Shown here: piece after piece, positions 31,960 to 41,500 of the stretch
Layout: each line of letters starts with the position of its first letter
Numbering within the stretch: position 1 is the stretch's first letter
NCBI RefSeq assembly: GCF_000706625.1
Contig: NZ_KL407334.1
Coordinates: forward strand, 337,771 to 401,770
From: Bartonella koehlerae C-29
GTDB lineage: Bacteria; Pseudomonadota; Alphaproteobacteria; Rhizobiales; Rhizobiaceae
Direction: 5' to 3'
DNA length: 64,000 nt
Translations under genes and position numbers: made by a program
Notes under the pieces: model-generated
Database searches by the model: none
Seen by the model: the letters and a program-made list of their open reading frames with translations, nothing else
Told to the model about the DNA's origin: nothing

Positions 31960-32776
31960 ATGATATGCACCATATTCTCAATAGGAAATGTCTATATAGC
32001 GCTGTCAATCTGTTTTTACAAGTATGACGCCAAGGATTTGTACGAGCACTTGTAAAGATAGGAAGACGCAAAGCCAGTTGTGTTATGCTTGTTGTTTTGC
32101 AAAATGTTTTATAAAAAGCCGGGATATTTCTCCAATTTGTGGCTGGTCTATTAGTGGTTTTATAAAGTTGTTTTTTAGTAAAGTCTGTGCTTTTTCTGTT
32201 AACTATAAATCAACATCTAAATCTAGCACGGCAGTATGTTTGAGATAAAGATTAAGGCAGTTTAGTGTTTTTTCTGCTGTTGCAGCTTTTGTACGCTAGA
32301 TTGGAGTGAGAACATTGCATATATCCGTTTTTATAATCTCTGAAACGGGGAAACAATTTTATTTGGGGGGAATATGAAGTTGGTAAAGTAGAAACCAGCT
32401 CCCAGTCTTATTATTATCCTTTAATTCGGCTTTACGATTTTCAAAAACATTGAATAGCAATGATATTTTAAAATAATGGAGAGTGCGCATTGCCTCACGC
32501 TTTTGTGTCTCACGTTCTTTAATAGGGTGATACCCTTCAACGCAAAACAGAGCTCCATTCTGTTGCTCATTTACGCATTTATTTTAAAAAGACATCTCCA
32601 TCAATACACTTAAGACCCTTTTACAATCATGACGGCGTCTGTGAAGTATATAATTGGGAAATCCATTGGGCACCACCCTTTTTACGCTTATGAAAGCGTA
32701 AGCCGGCATCGTCATTCTCTTTGCCAGCTCAAAACGTTGAGATAACACTTGCATTAAGACGGTTCATAAGGGGCAT
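31960..32776 (-). pseudogene. Tyrosine integrase relic, longest copy (copy 6)
   Basis: From ATG 32776 reads MPLMNRLNASVISTF, stop, AGKENDDAGLRFHKRKKGGAQW; then across frameshifts IKERETQKREAMRTLHYF, FENRKAELKDNNKTGSWF, LHIPPK, PVSEI, TKAATAEKTLNCLNLYLKH, DLDVDL, and weakly SLQVLVQ. This follows a phage/island integrase through the arm-binding and core-binding domains to near the start of the catalytic domain. Many stops and shifts make it non-functional. It explains an otherwise open + strand segment at 32024-32248, which is its antisense shadow. Confidence 0.8.
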
Positions 32777-32839
32777 TTTTTAATCTTTTAAGTGGTTTTT
32801 ACTCTCTAAGCCATAGGATAATTAGAGTCTAACCCAAAC

Positions 32840-33480
32840 ATGGTGTAAAAAAGAAGCTTTTTATCAAATCACAAGAAAACACGTCTAAGGTTTCTAGTTT
32901 ATCGAAGAATACTTCGATAAGAGGACTTTATTTGTAAAGGTGTTTCATGCTTATTGTCACTGTTTTTTTAAATTGAATGGGAAGAAAATAAAAAGATGCA
33001 CTTTTGCGTCCTCATTTGTTTTCTTGGTGCATATGAATATAACCTTTATCAGCAATATAACTTGTCTATTTTATTTGCTTTAACAAGCTGAGATGTGTGA
33101 ATAACAGCATGCCAGTGCCTCAAGCCATGAGAAGATAAAGATCGACTTAAGCCATCCACCATAGCATGATTCTTCCCAGCCAAATCAATATTTTCTCCCA
33201 TGATGACCTTCATAGTCAGCCGCATAGGGATAAATTTAGACAAAAGTGGCATTGATCTTCAAAACCATCATCATAATCCATAGTCTTTAGAAAGCACTTT
33301 TAAAACCAGGTGCTTCTTCAATAAAACAATTGGGAAGGTTTTCAATTTTCACGTGAAATTAGAAAAACTTATCTTCAATAAACTGATTTTTATATTTTAT
33401 GTAAGAATTCTCTCTGGAAATACGCCTATTCTTTATAAATAGAAAGTTCCCATTTCTTCAATCTCAAATTTTAACAGAGA
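32840..33480 (-). pseudogene. IS5-type transposase relic (copy 3)
   Basis: Immediately upstream of the longest integrase relic and on the same strand. The reading shows INATFV-like DNA near 33245, a MPLLSKFIPMRL segment, YIADKGYIHMHQENK near 33045, and KHLYK, SPLIEVFFDKLETL near 32905-32945, matching the IADKGYD and YKxRHLIExFFNKL blocks of IS5-family transposases. Several stops and frame changes. The N-terminal end is only traceable by similarity to copy 4. Confidence 0.65.
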
Positions 33481-33757
33481 GATACACAGAAATTAGCGTT
33501 TTCCGTTTGTGCTAAAGAAATCGCTTCCTTCACAATAGTTTTCTTTGTGCACTTATTTAAGGAACTTGTCACTAAAATTTTGATATTTCCCAAAAATTCT
33601 AAAATTCCCAATATATTTTTGAAAAATAAAGGCAAATTGTTAAATTTTGTAACAGTTCCAAAAAATACTAGGCATTTTTATTGAATAAAGTACCTGGTAT
33701 TTCAGTTAAGTGCGTTAGATATTATAACTGAGAACAGTTACATTTTAACTTTGTAAA

Positions 33758-34657
33758 ATGGGGAATAAGATTTTGAAAATAAAGAAATTTATAAATAGAT
33801 TCAATGCTTTCATTGGAGTTCTCTTTATAGCGTGGGGATTTCTGCTTTCCTCTTTTGCTGAGGCTGAAAAGGCTGGAAAACTACCCTCTTTTTTTAATTC
33901 ACATGAACGTTTGGTACAACCTGACACGTCAGGTATAATTCGCTTGCGTTTTGTAACAACTTTTGATTTTCCTCCTTTTAACTTTCTTGACAGAACAGGG
34001 CACCTTGCAGGCTATAATATCGATTTATTGCGTGCTATTTGTTCAAAATTAAACCTTAAAAAATTCTGTGAGGTAGAAGTTGTTCCTTGGGAAGAGCTCG
34101 TAGATCATGTAAAAAATGGTAACGCAGAAGTGATTATTGCAGGTTTAAAAGAAACAATTGAGACACATCAAGATCTTGTTTTTACAGGATCTTATTTGCG
34201 TTTTCCAGCTCGATTTGTTGGGTCTCGATTTGTTGCATCTCAACTTTTAAATCTCGACGAACCAATAAGCAATAAACTGATACATTTAAACAGTGGCGTT
34301 TTATCCCAAAGTGCGCACGAAAAACTGTTTAGTAGTTATTTTCCTGAAGTCCAATCGCAAGGATTTAAAAATAGGGTGGAGCTCTATAAAGCGCTGCAAG
34401 ATCATAAAATTGATCTTATTTTTGATGATGGATTTGCTTTATCTTTATGGCTAAATGATCCAAAATCTGCTGATTGTTGCTATTTTGTTGGAGGGGCTTA
34501 TATGGCTCCACAGTTATTAGGGCAAGGAATGCAGCTCGCTGTTGCAAAAAAGAACGAACAATTGGTTGATATACTCAATTATGCTCTGAAATCTCTAGAG
34601 GATGATGGTAAGCTTACAGAACTTTATCTACGTTATTTTCCAATCAGTTTTTATTGA
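33758..34657 (+). CDS. Periplasmic solute-binding protein, family 3, orphan
   Basis: Secreted ligand-binding protein of the amino-acid/polar-solute SBP_bac_3 type. An N-terminal signal peptide (hydrophobic 17-33, cleavage near SSFAEAEK) is followed by the type 2 binding fold: FDFPPFNFLDRTGHLAGYNIDL near 68-90 and IIAGLKETIE near 128. 299 residues is slightly long for the family. No permease or ATPase gene is nearby, so either it serves a transporter encoded elsewhere or has a sensing role. The ribosome-binding site is poor, so the exact start is uncertain. Ligand unknown. Confidence 0.8.
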   Translation: MGNKILKIKKFINRFNAFIGVLFIAWGFLLSSFAEAEKAGKLPSFFNSHERLVQPDTSGIIRLRFVTTFDFPPFNFLDRTGHLAGYNIDLLRAICSKLNLKKFCEVEVVPWEELVDHVKNGNAEVIIAGLKETIETHQDLVFTGSYLRFPARFVGSRFVASQLLNLDEPISNKLIHLNSGVLSQSAHEKLFSSYFPEVQSQGFKNRVELYKALQDHKIDLIFDDGFALSLWLNDPKSADCCYFVGGAYMAPQLLGQGMQLAVAKKNEQLVDILNYALKSLEDDGKLTELYLRYFPISFY

Positions 34658-34668
34658 AGCATGCTTTT

Positions 34669-36201
34669 TTAGGTAAGAGCTGTTAATCTTTCAGTACCCA
34701 GTCGATAGGAAATAGCTTCTGCGAGATGATGGCATGAGAGATAGTCTGCTGCGTCGAGATCAGCGATGGTGCGTGCAACTTTGAGAATGCGATGATAGGC
34801 GCGTGCAGAAAGATGCATCTTTTCACTCACATCTCGTAAGAGTGTAGCCGCATTTTTATCAGGAATAGCAATTTGTTCTATAATTTTGGCTGGACAATCG
34901 CCGTTAGTACGAATATGGCTAAGCCCCAGTTTAGTAAAACGTTTGGTTTGAATGGTACGACACCGTGCGACGCGTTTTGCAACATCACAGCTTTTTTCTG
35001 ATTTTTCTGGTTGCATAAGATCCATGGCTGTTAAAGCAGGGACATCAATCCGTAAGTCAATTCGGTCGAGCAGAGGACCAGAAATACGCGATTGATAATC
35101 GGTTTGACAGCGTATACCTTTTGCACAAACATGATTTTTTTCGCCTGCCATGCCACATCGACAAGGGTTCATTGCGGCAATGAGTTGGATACGAGCAGGA
35201 TAGCTGATATGGTGGTTAGCGCGGGCGATGACACATTCTCCGCTTTCTAAAGGTTGACGAAGAGAATCGAGGACCTGTGGAGAAAATTCCGGTAACTCGT
35301 CGAGAAATAAGACACCGTTATGCGCAAGCGAAACTTCTCCTGGTTGTGCTTTAAGTCCACCACCGATCATTGCAGCCATGGAAGCAGAATGATGTGGGGC
35401 ACGAAAGGGGCAGTGGAGTGAAATGGTATTCTGTACAGTTTCTCCCATAATAGAAGCAATCAGGAAAACGTCTAAGAGCTCACGACTATCAAGAGGCGGC
35501 AAAATGGAAGGCAAACGTTGTGCTAACATAGATTTTCCTGCGCCAGGAGGACCAACAAATAAAAGGTTATGCCGCCCAGCTGCGCAAACTTCTAATGCAC
35601 GTTTAGCTGTTTTTTGTCCTTTAATTTCGCAAAGGTCTGGAAGTTCAGTTTGGATTGTATATTGGCGTGGTTGTGGACGTTTTTGAATTTGTGTTCCTTT
35701 AAAATGATTGACCATGGTAAGAAGCGTTTCAGGTGCGAGAATGTTCATGTTTGCATTTGCCCATGCTGCTTCAGGTCCACATTGATAGGGACAAATAATT
35801 CCTTTATCGCATGATAAAGCTGTCATTGCTGCTGGTAAAACACCATTAACTGCTGTAAGTGAACCATCCAGTGATAATTCACCTAAGATGATATAGTCTT
35901 GTACTATATCAGAAGGAAGAAGTCCCATAGCGAGCATGAGGCCTACGGCGATTGGCAAATCATAATGTGATCCTTCTTTAGGGAGATTAGCAGGCGCAAG
36001 ATTAATAGTGACTCGTTTGTTGGGCATAGAAAGTCCGCAAGCATGGAAGGCGGCTTGCACACGTTCACGGCTTTCTGCGATTGCTTTATCTGGTAATCCA
36101 ACAATAGCCATGCCTATTTTACCAGAGGAAATCATAACCTGTACGTCAACAGGTACTGCTTCTAGACCACGAAAAGCAACAGTTGTAACATGCGCGATCA
36201 T
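34669..36201 (-). CDS. comM: ComM/YifB Mg-chelatase-like AAA+ ATPase
   Basis: AAA+ hexameric helicase of the YifB/ComM family, which in naturally competent bacteria drives branch migration during integration of transformed DNA. About 510 residues: N-terminal Lon-like fold (GLEAVPVDVQVMIS, GLPDKAIAESRERV), Walker A GPPGAGKS near 216, Walker B LFLDELPEF, and CRCGMAG plus C-terminal Mg-chelatase domain. GTGGGGG nine bases before the ATG at 36201 favours that start over a GTG five codons earlier. It converges on the binding-protein gene. Confidence 0.94.
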   Translation of the reverse strand: MIAHVTTVAFRGLEAVPVDVQVMISSGKIGMAIVGLPDKAIAESRERVQAAFHACGLSMPNKRVTINLAPANLPKEGSHYDLPIAVGLMLAMGLLPSDIVQDYIILGELSLDGSLTAVNGVLPAAMTALSCDKGIICPYQCGPEAAWANANMNILAPETLLTMVNHFKGTQIQKRPQPRQYTIQTELPDLCEIKGQKTAKRALEVCAAGRHNLLFVGPPGAGKSMLAQRLPSILPPLDSRELLDVFLIASIMGETVQNTISLHCPFRAPHHSASMAAMIGGGLKAQPGEVSLAHNGVLFLDELPEFSPQVLDSLRQPLESGECVIARANHHISYPARIQLIAAMNPCRCGMAGEKNHVCAKGIRCQTDYQSRISGPLLDRIDLRIDVPALTAMDLMQPEKSEKSCDVAKRVARCRTIQTKRFTKLGLSHIRTNGDCPAKIIEQIAIPDKNAATLLRDVSEKMHLSARAYHRILKVARTIADLDAADYLSCHHLAEAISYRLGTERLTALT

Positions 36202-36632
36202 CAGTTTTTCCCCCACTTATATTTTGAGCGAAACAATCATATCTGCACATAAAAATCAAGAAGTGTCTGTATAGTCTTTTGTAAAGAGAGATCTATATAT
36301 GTGTGCAGGCTTATGGTGCAATTATGAGAAGTGGTTTGCAAAAATTTAACCATGATAGCATGCTACTCAAAAGAACGTTTATAATACGCTAAATGAATAT
36401 GTTAGGAAAAAGAGATCAAGGCTGTTTTGTTGTACGGCAGTACAGGGTTTTATGAATATAAGAAAGAGAGTGGCTTTATGCATTGTAGGCAAAGAGTATT
36501 ATTATATGTGCACAATCGTATGAAATATGCTGTGAGCAAAGGTTAGAATATTCCCAACAGATATATTTATCTTTTTTGTTAGGTGTTATTTATAAAAGAA
36601 TGATTTAAAGTGTGTTGAAGGTATCTGATTTG
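36202..36632. other. Divergent intergenic region comM / tamA
   Basis: About 430 bp between divergent genes; AT-rich, must hold promoters for both. No open gene, RNA gene or repeat copy recognised. Confidence 0.4.
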
Positions 36633-38594
36633 ATGGTATATCAGACAGGAGTTTTTTTTAAATCAAGAACCATGCGCAGCGTATTGATAGGTTTATGCTT
36701 GGTTTTAGCTTTTTCGAAGTCACTTGCAGCATTTGAGTTGTTTGGTATCCCTCTTTTTGGTCACAAGAAGATAAATTCCTCTTCTAATGTTGATGGTGCA
36801 GAGAAATTTTATAACGTTGATGTTGTTGCAGCGCTGGGTGCCTCATCAGAGGGTGTTAAAATAGTAAAGGCTGTGTCTTCTCTTGTCGCTGATCAAGATA
36901 AAGCTGTATCGAGTTCTTCTGGCTTATTAGCTAAAGCGCGTTCAGATTATCGAGTAATTCTTTCTTCTCTTTATGCTGAGGGATACTATGGTGGTGTTAT
37001 TAGTATTAAGATTAACGGTTTAGAAGCCGCTGATTTAAGTCCGGTGACTCAATTGCCAACACAATCCAAGATTGTTATTACCATTGATGCTGGTCCTCAA
37101 TATGTTTTTAGTGTTGCAGGTATCGATAAAGTTGCTCCCTTCGTGAAAGATAAAAGCAATAAAATGCCTACAGTTGAAGAGTTGGGTTATAAAGTTGGAG
37201 TTGTCGCCAAATCTGAAACTATTCTTAAAACGGAACAATGGGCGATTGAAGGATGGCGTCGACAAGGGTATGCAAAAGCTAGAGTTATCAAGAGTAAAGT
37301 TGTTGCGGATCACGTTGCGCGTCTCATTGATGCGCAAATTATCGTTGATCCTGGACATCAAGCTTATTATGGTCCTTTAAGCGTGCGTAATGTTAGTAAG
37401 AAACCAGGTGTAGATTCAGCTTATATCACATGGATGACAGAACTAAAGCCAGGTCAGAAATATGATTCCGAGGCCGTTATCAAAGCGAATGAACGGCTTG
37501 TACGGCTTGATGTTTTTCGTGCTGTGAGTATACGTGAAGCTGAGACAATTAATCCTGATGGGAGTTTACCCTTTACACTTGTTGTACAAGAACGTAAGCC
37601 ACGTCGTTTTGGTGCTGGTGGGAGCTATTCTACATTAGATGGTGCTGGTTTTGAAGCGTATTGGATGCATAAAAATCTTTTTGGTCGTGCGGAACGTCTT
37701 AAAATTGAGACGAAAATAAATGGTGTTGGTGGCAACAAGAAACAGTCATATAATTTTAAAAATTTTAATTATCTTTTGGGCGGTACGTTTATAAAACCTG
37801 GTATACTCACTCCTGATACAGACTTTAGGGCAGAATTGAAAGTCCAGCAAGATGTCCTAGAAAATTACACAACAAAAGCCATTAGAGGAAAGTTGAGTAT
37901 AACGCGTATTTTTAATGGTAATCTATCTGGACAGGTTGCTGTAGAAGTTTTTAAGGGTTATTCGCGCGATGTCTATTTTGGGAATCGTGATTTTACAACA
38001 ATAGGGTTACCGGGTAGTTTAATTTACGATAGTCGTAATAATAAGTTCAATGCAACAAAAGGTTTGTATGGTGAAGTACTTCTTGAACCTTTTTATGAAA
38101 TGCGCTTTGACAATTGTGTAGCAAAAATGACTGTAGAAGGTCGTTCTTATTGGGCGCTGGATGAAAGAGATCATTTTATTTTTGCAACGCGGGCAAAGTT
38201 TGGCACGATTGTTGGGGGTGATACAGCACAAATACCTTCGGATATGCTCTTTTTTGCTGGTGGTGGTGGCTCCGTTCGCGGTTATGCTTATCGTAATATT
38301 GGTGTCAAAACAAACAATAATGCTGTTGTTGGCGGACGAGCACTTTTTGAGGGGTCAGCAGAGTTACGTTTTTCTGTAAATAATAAGATAGGGGTTGTCA
38401 GTTTTCTTGATGGAGGTACCGTAGGAGACAAAGCGCGTTTTGATTTTTCTAAAAAAATGAAATGGGGAGCCGGTATTGGAGGCCGCTATATGACAAATCT
38501 TGGCCCTTTACGTGTTGATCTAGCGTTTCCTCTTAAGCGTGAGAAAGGTGATCCTCGTATTGGTTTTTATGTGGGTATAGGGCAAGCGTTTTGA
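36633..38594 (+). CDS. tamA: TamA outer-membrane assembly factor
   Basis: Omp85-family outer membrane protein that works with TamB in assembling or transporting envelope components. After a signal peptide (MRSVLIGLCLVLAFSKSLA) come POTRA domains up to about residue 330 and a C-terminal 16-strand barrel with the conserved GGGGSVRGYAYR and terminal FYVGIGQAF. Start is uncertain: ATG 36633 has AAGG upstream; ATG 36672 would begin exactly at the signal peptide; GTG 36612 is also in frame. Its TGA overlaps the tamB ATG by one base. Confidence 0.92.
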   Translation: MVYQTGVFFKSRTMRSVLIGLCLVLAFSKSLAAFELFGIPLFGHKKINSSSNVDGAEKFYNVDVVAALGASSEGVKIVKAVSSLVADQDKAVSSSSGLLAKARSDYRVILSSLYAEGYYGGVISIKINGLEAADLSPVTQLPTQSKIVITIDAGPQYVFSVAGIDKVAPFVKDKSNKMPTVEELGYKVGVVAKSETILKTEQWAIEGWRRQGYAKARVIKSKVVADHVARLIDAQIIVDPGHQAYYGPLSVRNVSKKPGVDSAYITWMTELKPGQKYDSEAVIKANERLVRLDVFRAVSIREAETINPDGSLPFTLVVQERKPRRFGAGGSYSTLDGAGFEAYWMHKNLFGRAERLKIETKINGVGGNKKQSYNFKNFNYLLGGTFIKPGILTPDTDFRAELKVQQDVLENYTTKAIRGKLSITRIFNGNLSGQVAVEVFKGYSRDVYFGNRDFTTIGLPGSLIYDSRNNKFNATKGLYGEVLLEPFYEMRFDNCVAKMTVEGRSYWALDERDHFIFATRAKFGTIVGGDTAQIPSDMLFFAGGGGSVRGYAYRNIGVKTNNNAVVGGRALFEGSAELRFSVNNKIGVVSFLDGGTVGDKARFDFSKKMKWGAGIGGRYMTNLGPLRVDLAFPLKREKGDPRIGFYVGIGQAF

Positions 38595-41500
38595 TGAAAA
38601 AAATTATGCGTTTATCATCTTTCTTTTTTGGATTTTTGTTTTTTTCGTTATGCGCTCTTGTCTTTACGCAGAAGGGAAATTTACTCTTTAGCCAAGCGAC
38701 AGTAGAGGATCGTTCATGGCTCGTTTCTTTGATTGAGCGTAAACTTTCAGCGCCTAATCGCCAAGTTCGTTTCCATAATATGCAAGGGACACTATTTTCT
38801 CAAACATCTATTGATGCTATTACCATCAGTGATAAAAAAGGTGTTTGGCTTAAAATTACTAATGCTAAAATGGATTGGAACCGCTTAGCCTTGCTAAGGG
38901 GGCGGATGAGTATTAAACAGCTTTCGATGGATCAGATTACGTTTTTACGCAAACCGCAGGGAAACTCTTCTTTTGTTTCTTCTCTTGAGGCAGGGAAATT
39001 TTCTTTACCAATATTGCCCCTTGCCATTTCTATCGATACACTTACAGCTCAGCATGTAGCGTTTGAACAAGACCTTTTTGGTTTTTCTGCTGATATGTCC
39101 TTAAAAGGAAATCTAACCTTGGCGAATGGTGACTTTGATGTTGATATAGCGGCTCAGCGTTTAGATGCACTTGGTTTTTTTTCTGTCCTAATGAAGATAT
39201 CCGATAGCAATCGTACAGCTAAAATTGATATTTCTGTAGATGAACCGCAAAATGGCATTTTAGCGAATGTTTTTAAACTTGAAAAGCGTCCTGCATTAAA
39301 TCTTGCCATGAAAGGCGAAGGTACTTTTGATGATTTGGTTGTCGGACTTTATTTGGAAGCTGATCATCATCCTGTTTTAGATGGTAATGTTGTTCTTACA
39401 AGTGTTGCAGAAGGACATAGTTTTTCTACGAAACTGGTGGGCAAATTTGATCCTTTAATGTCTCCTCAATATCGGAGCCTATTCGAATCTGATGTAACGT
39501 TGAAAGCAGAGATGAGGGTGACAAAAGAAGGTGTAAAATACCTTGACCATATGGTCATTCAAGGTGAAGCAGTGAATGTTGTAGCTAATGCTGAAATAAC
39601 AGCAGATGGATTTTTGCGGCGGCTTTTTATTGATGGCAAAATGGCTCTTGATAAGGAGAGTGAATCTGATCGTTTATCTGTATCAGAAACGCCAAAGCGT
39701 GCAAATGTTGCTTTAAACGTTGACTATGGCGGCAAAGGACAACATTCTTGGAATGGCCGGCTTGTTGTACATCATTTGAGCAATCAAAATATTCATATTC
39801 GTGATGCCATTTTTGATATGGGAGGGGTGAGCGAAAATCTTGATGATGCAACGTCTCGTCATGTTGGTATTCAGGTTAAGGGAACGTTTCAAGGGGTTAA
39901 AAAAAGTAAGAGCACATTAGGAGAAGATTTTGGACAAATAGTTCATGTGCATCTAGATACGGATATTGTTTCTAGAAAACCGGTTTTGATACATGATTTT
40001 AGTATTACGGGTCAGGGATTTTCTGCTTGGTTAAAAGGGAAAATGGATCATTTTGTTTTTAAAGGCAATCTTGGTTTAAAAGCGCAAACACTTGCTTCTT
40101 TTAATTTATTGAGTGAACAATCCTTCTCTGGTAGCGCAGATATTAAAGCCAAAGGAACGATTGGTTTAATGAGTGGCGTTTTTGATCTTGAATTATCGGG
40201 GACGGCTGATAATCCGAAAATAGGCTTTGAACCTTTTGATCGTTTATTCAAAGGAAATTTTACTCTTTCAGGTGGTGCTGCTCACGATACAACAAATCTT
40301 ATTCTGCGTCATTTGGATTTAAAAAGTCAATACGCAAACATAAAGGCTGATGGATATTTTTCAAGTGAGAGGGCTAAAATGGATTTCTATGCTCAAATAT
40401 CTGATCTCGCCAGATTGGACCCGAGAATGAATGGTGCTCTAACAATCAAAAGTATTGCGAGAGGACACAATCGCCTTATAGAGCTTGATACACATGCTCA
40501 TGTTGCTGAAGCATTTTTAGTAGGGAAGAAACTGGAGAGCACAACACTTACTATGAAAACACTGGTGAATAATACATCATCGGTTACATCTTTAACTGGT
40601 TCTGTAAAGGGTGAGGGAACTTTTGCTAAGAAGCCATTGTATTTATCTGCTTCTTTTAAGGATTCTCATCAGATTCGAAAATTTGAAGATGTTGATATGA
40701 GAGTGGGAAGTGCAAAAATAACTGGTGATCTGTCTCAAACGGCAGGCTTTGTGAAAGGCGCTTTGCATATTGATGCTGACGATATTTCAGTGCTTTCCGC
40801 ATTATTTTTGCAGGAAGGCAGTGGAAAATTAAAGGGAGATTTTATTTTTGACGAGGAAAATGGCAGACAAAAGGCTAATCTAAAGGCACATGTTGATCAT
40901 TTAAGTTTTGCAAAGAACAAAATTAAAAAGTTGACACTAAAAGGGGACATTTTTGATCCTTTTGGCATGACCCAGTTTGAGGGTTTGATCAATGCTGAGC
41001 ATATTCAAACGCCTTTGATGATGGTTAATCGTTTAGATGTTCATGCTAATGGCAAAAATGGGCAAACAGTTTTTACTGTTAAAGCAATGTTACCTAATAA
41101 TACAAATGCACAGCTTTCTGGAAGTATGGTGACGGTAGAATTTCCTGAAGGCATAAAACGAGAAGTACAGATTAAGACCATAGATGTTAAACAACACAAT
41201 CTTCATGCGACATTGTCTAAATCGACTACAATTGTTTTCGATAAAGAGGGGATGACAGTAGATGAATTAGGAATTGCGATTAATGGAGGTGAAATTATCC
41301 TTGCGGGAAATGTTCAAAATTCCCTTAATCTGCACCTTACAATGAATGCATTCCCTTTTGCTTTAGTTAATCTATGGAAATCTGATCTTGGAGCGGCTGG
41401 TACTGTAACAGGGCAGATGACGATATGTGGTAGTTTTCAAAAGCCTGATTTAGCTTATGATATAAAAGGTGAGGAGCTGACAACTCTTGCTCTTCAAAAT

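Noticed and set aside
32024-32248. Cysteine-rich open frame of 74 codons on the + strand
   Set aside because: It is antisense to the integrase relic segment TKAATAEKTLNCLNLYLKH; composition follows from that.
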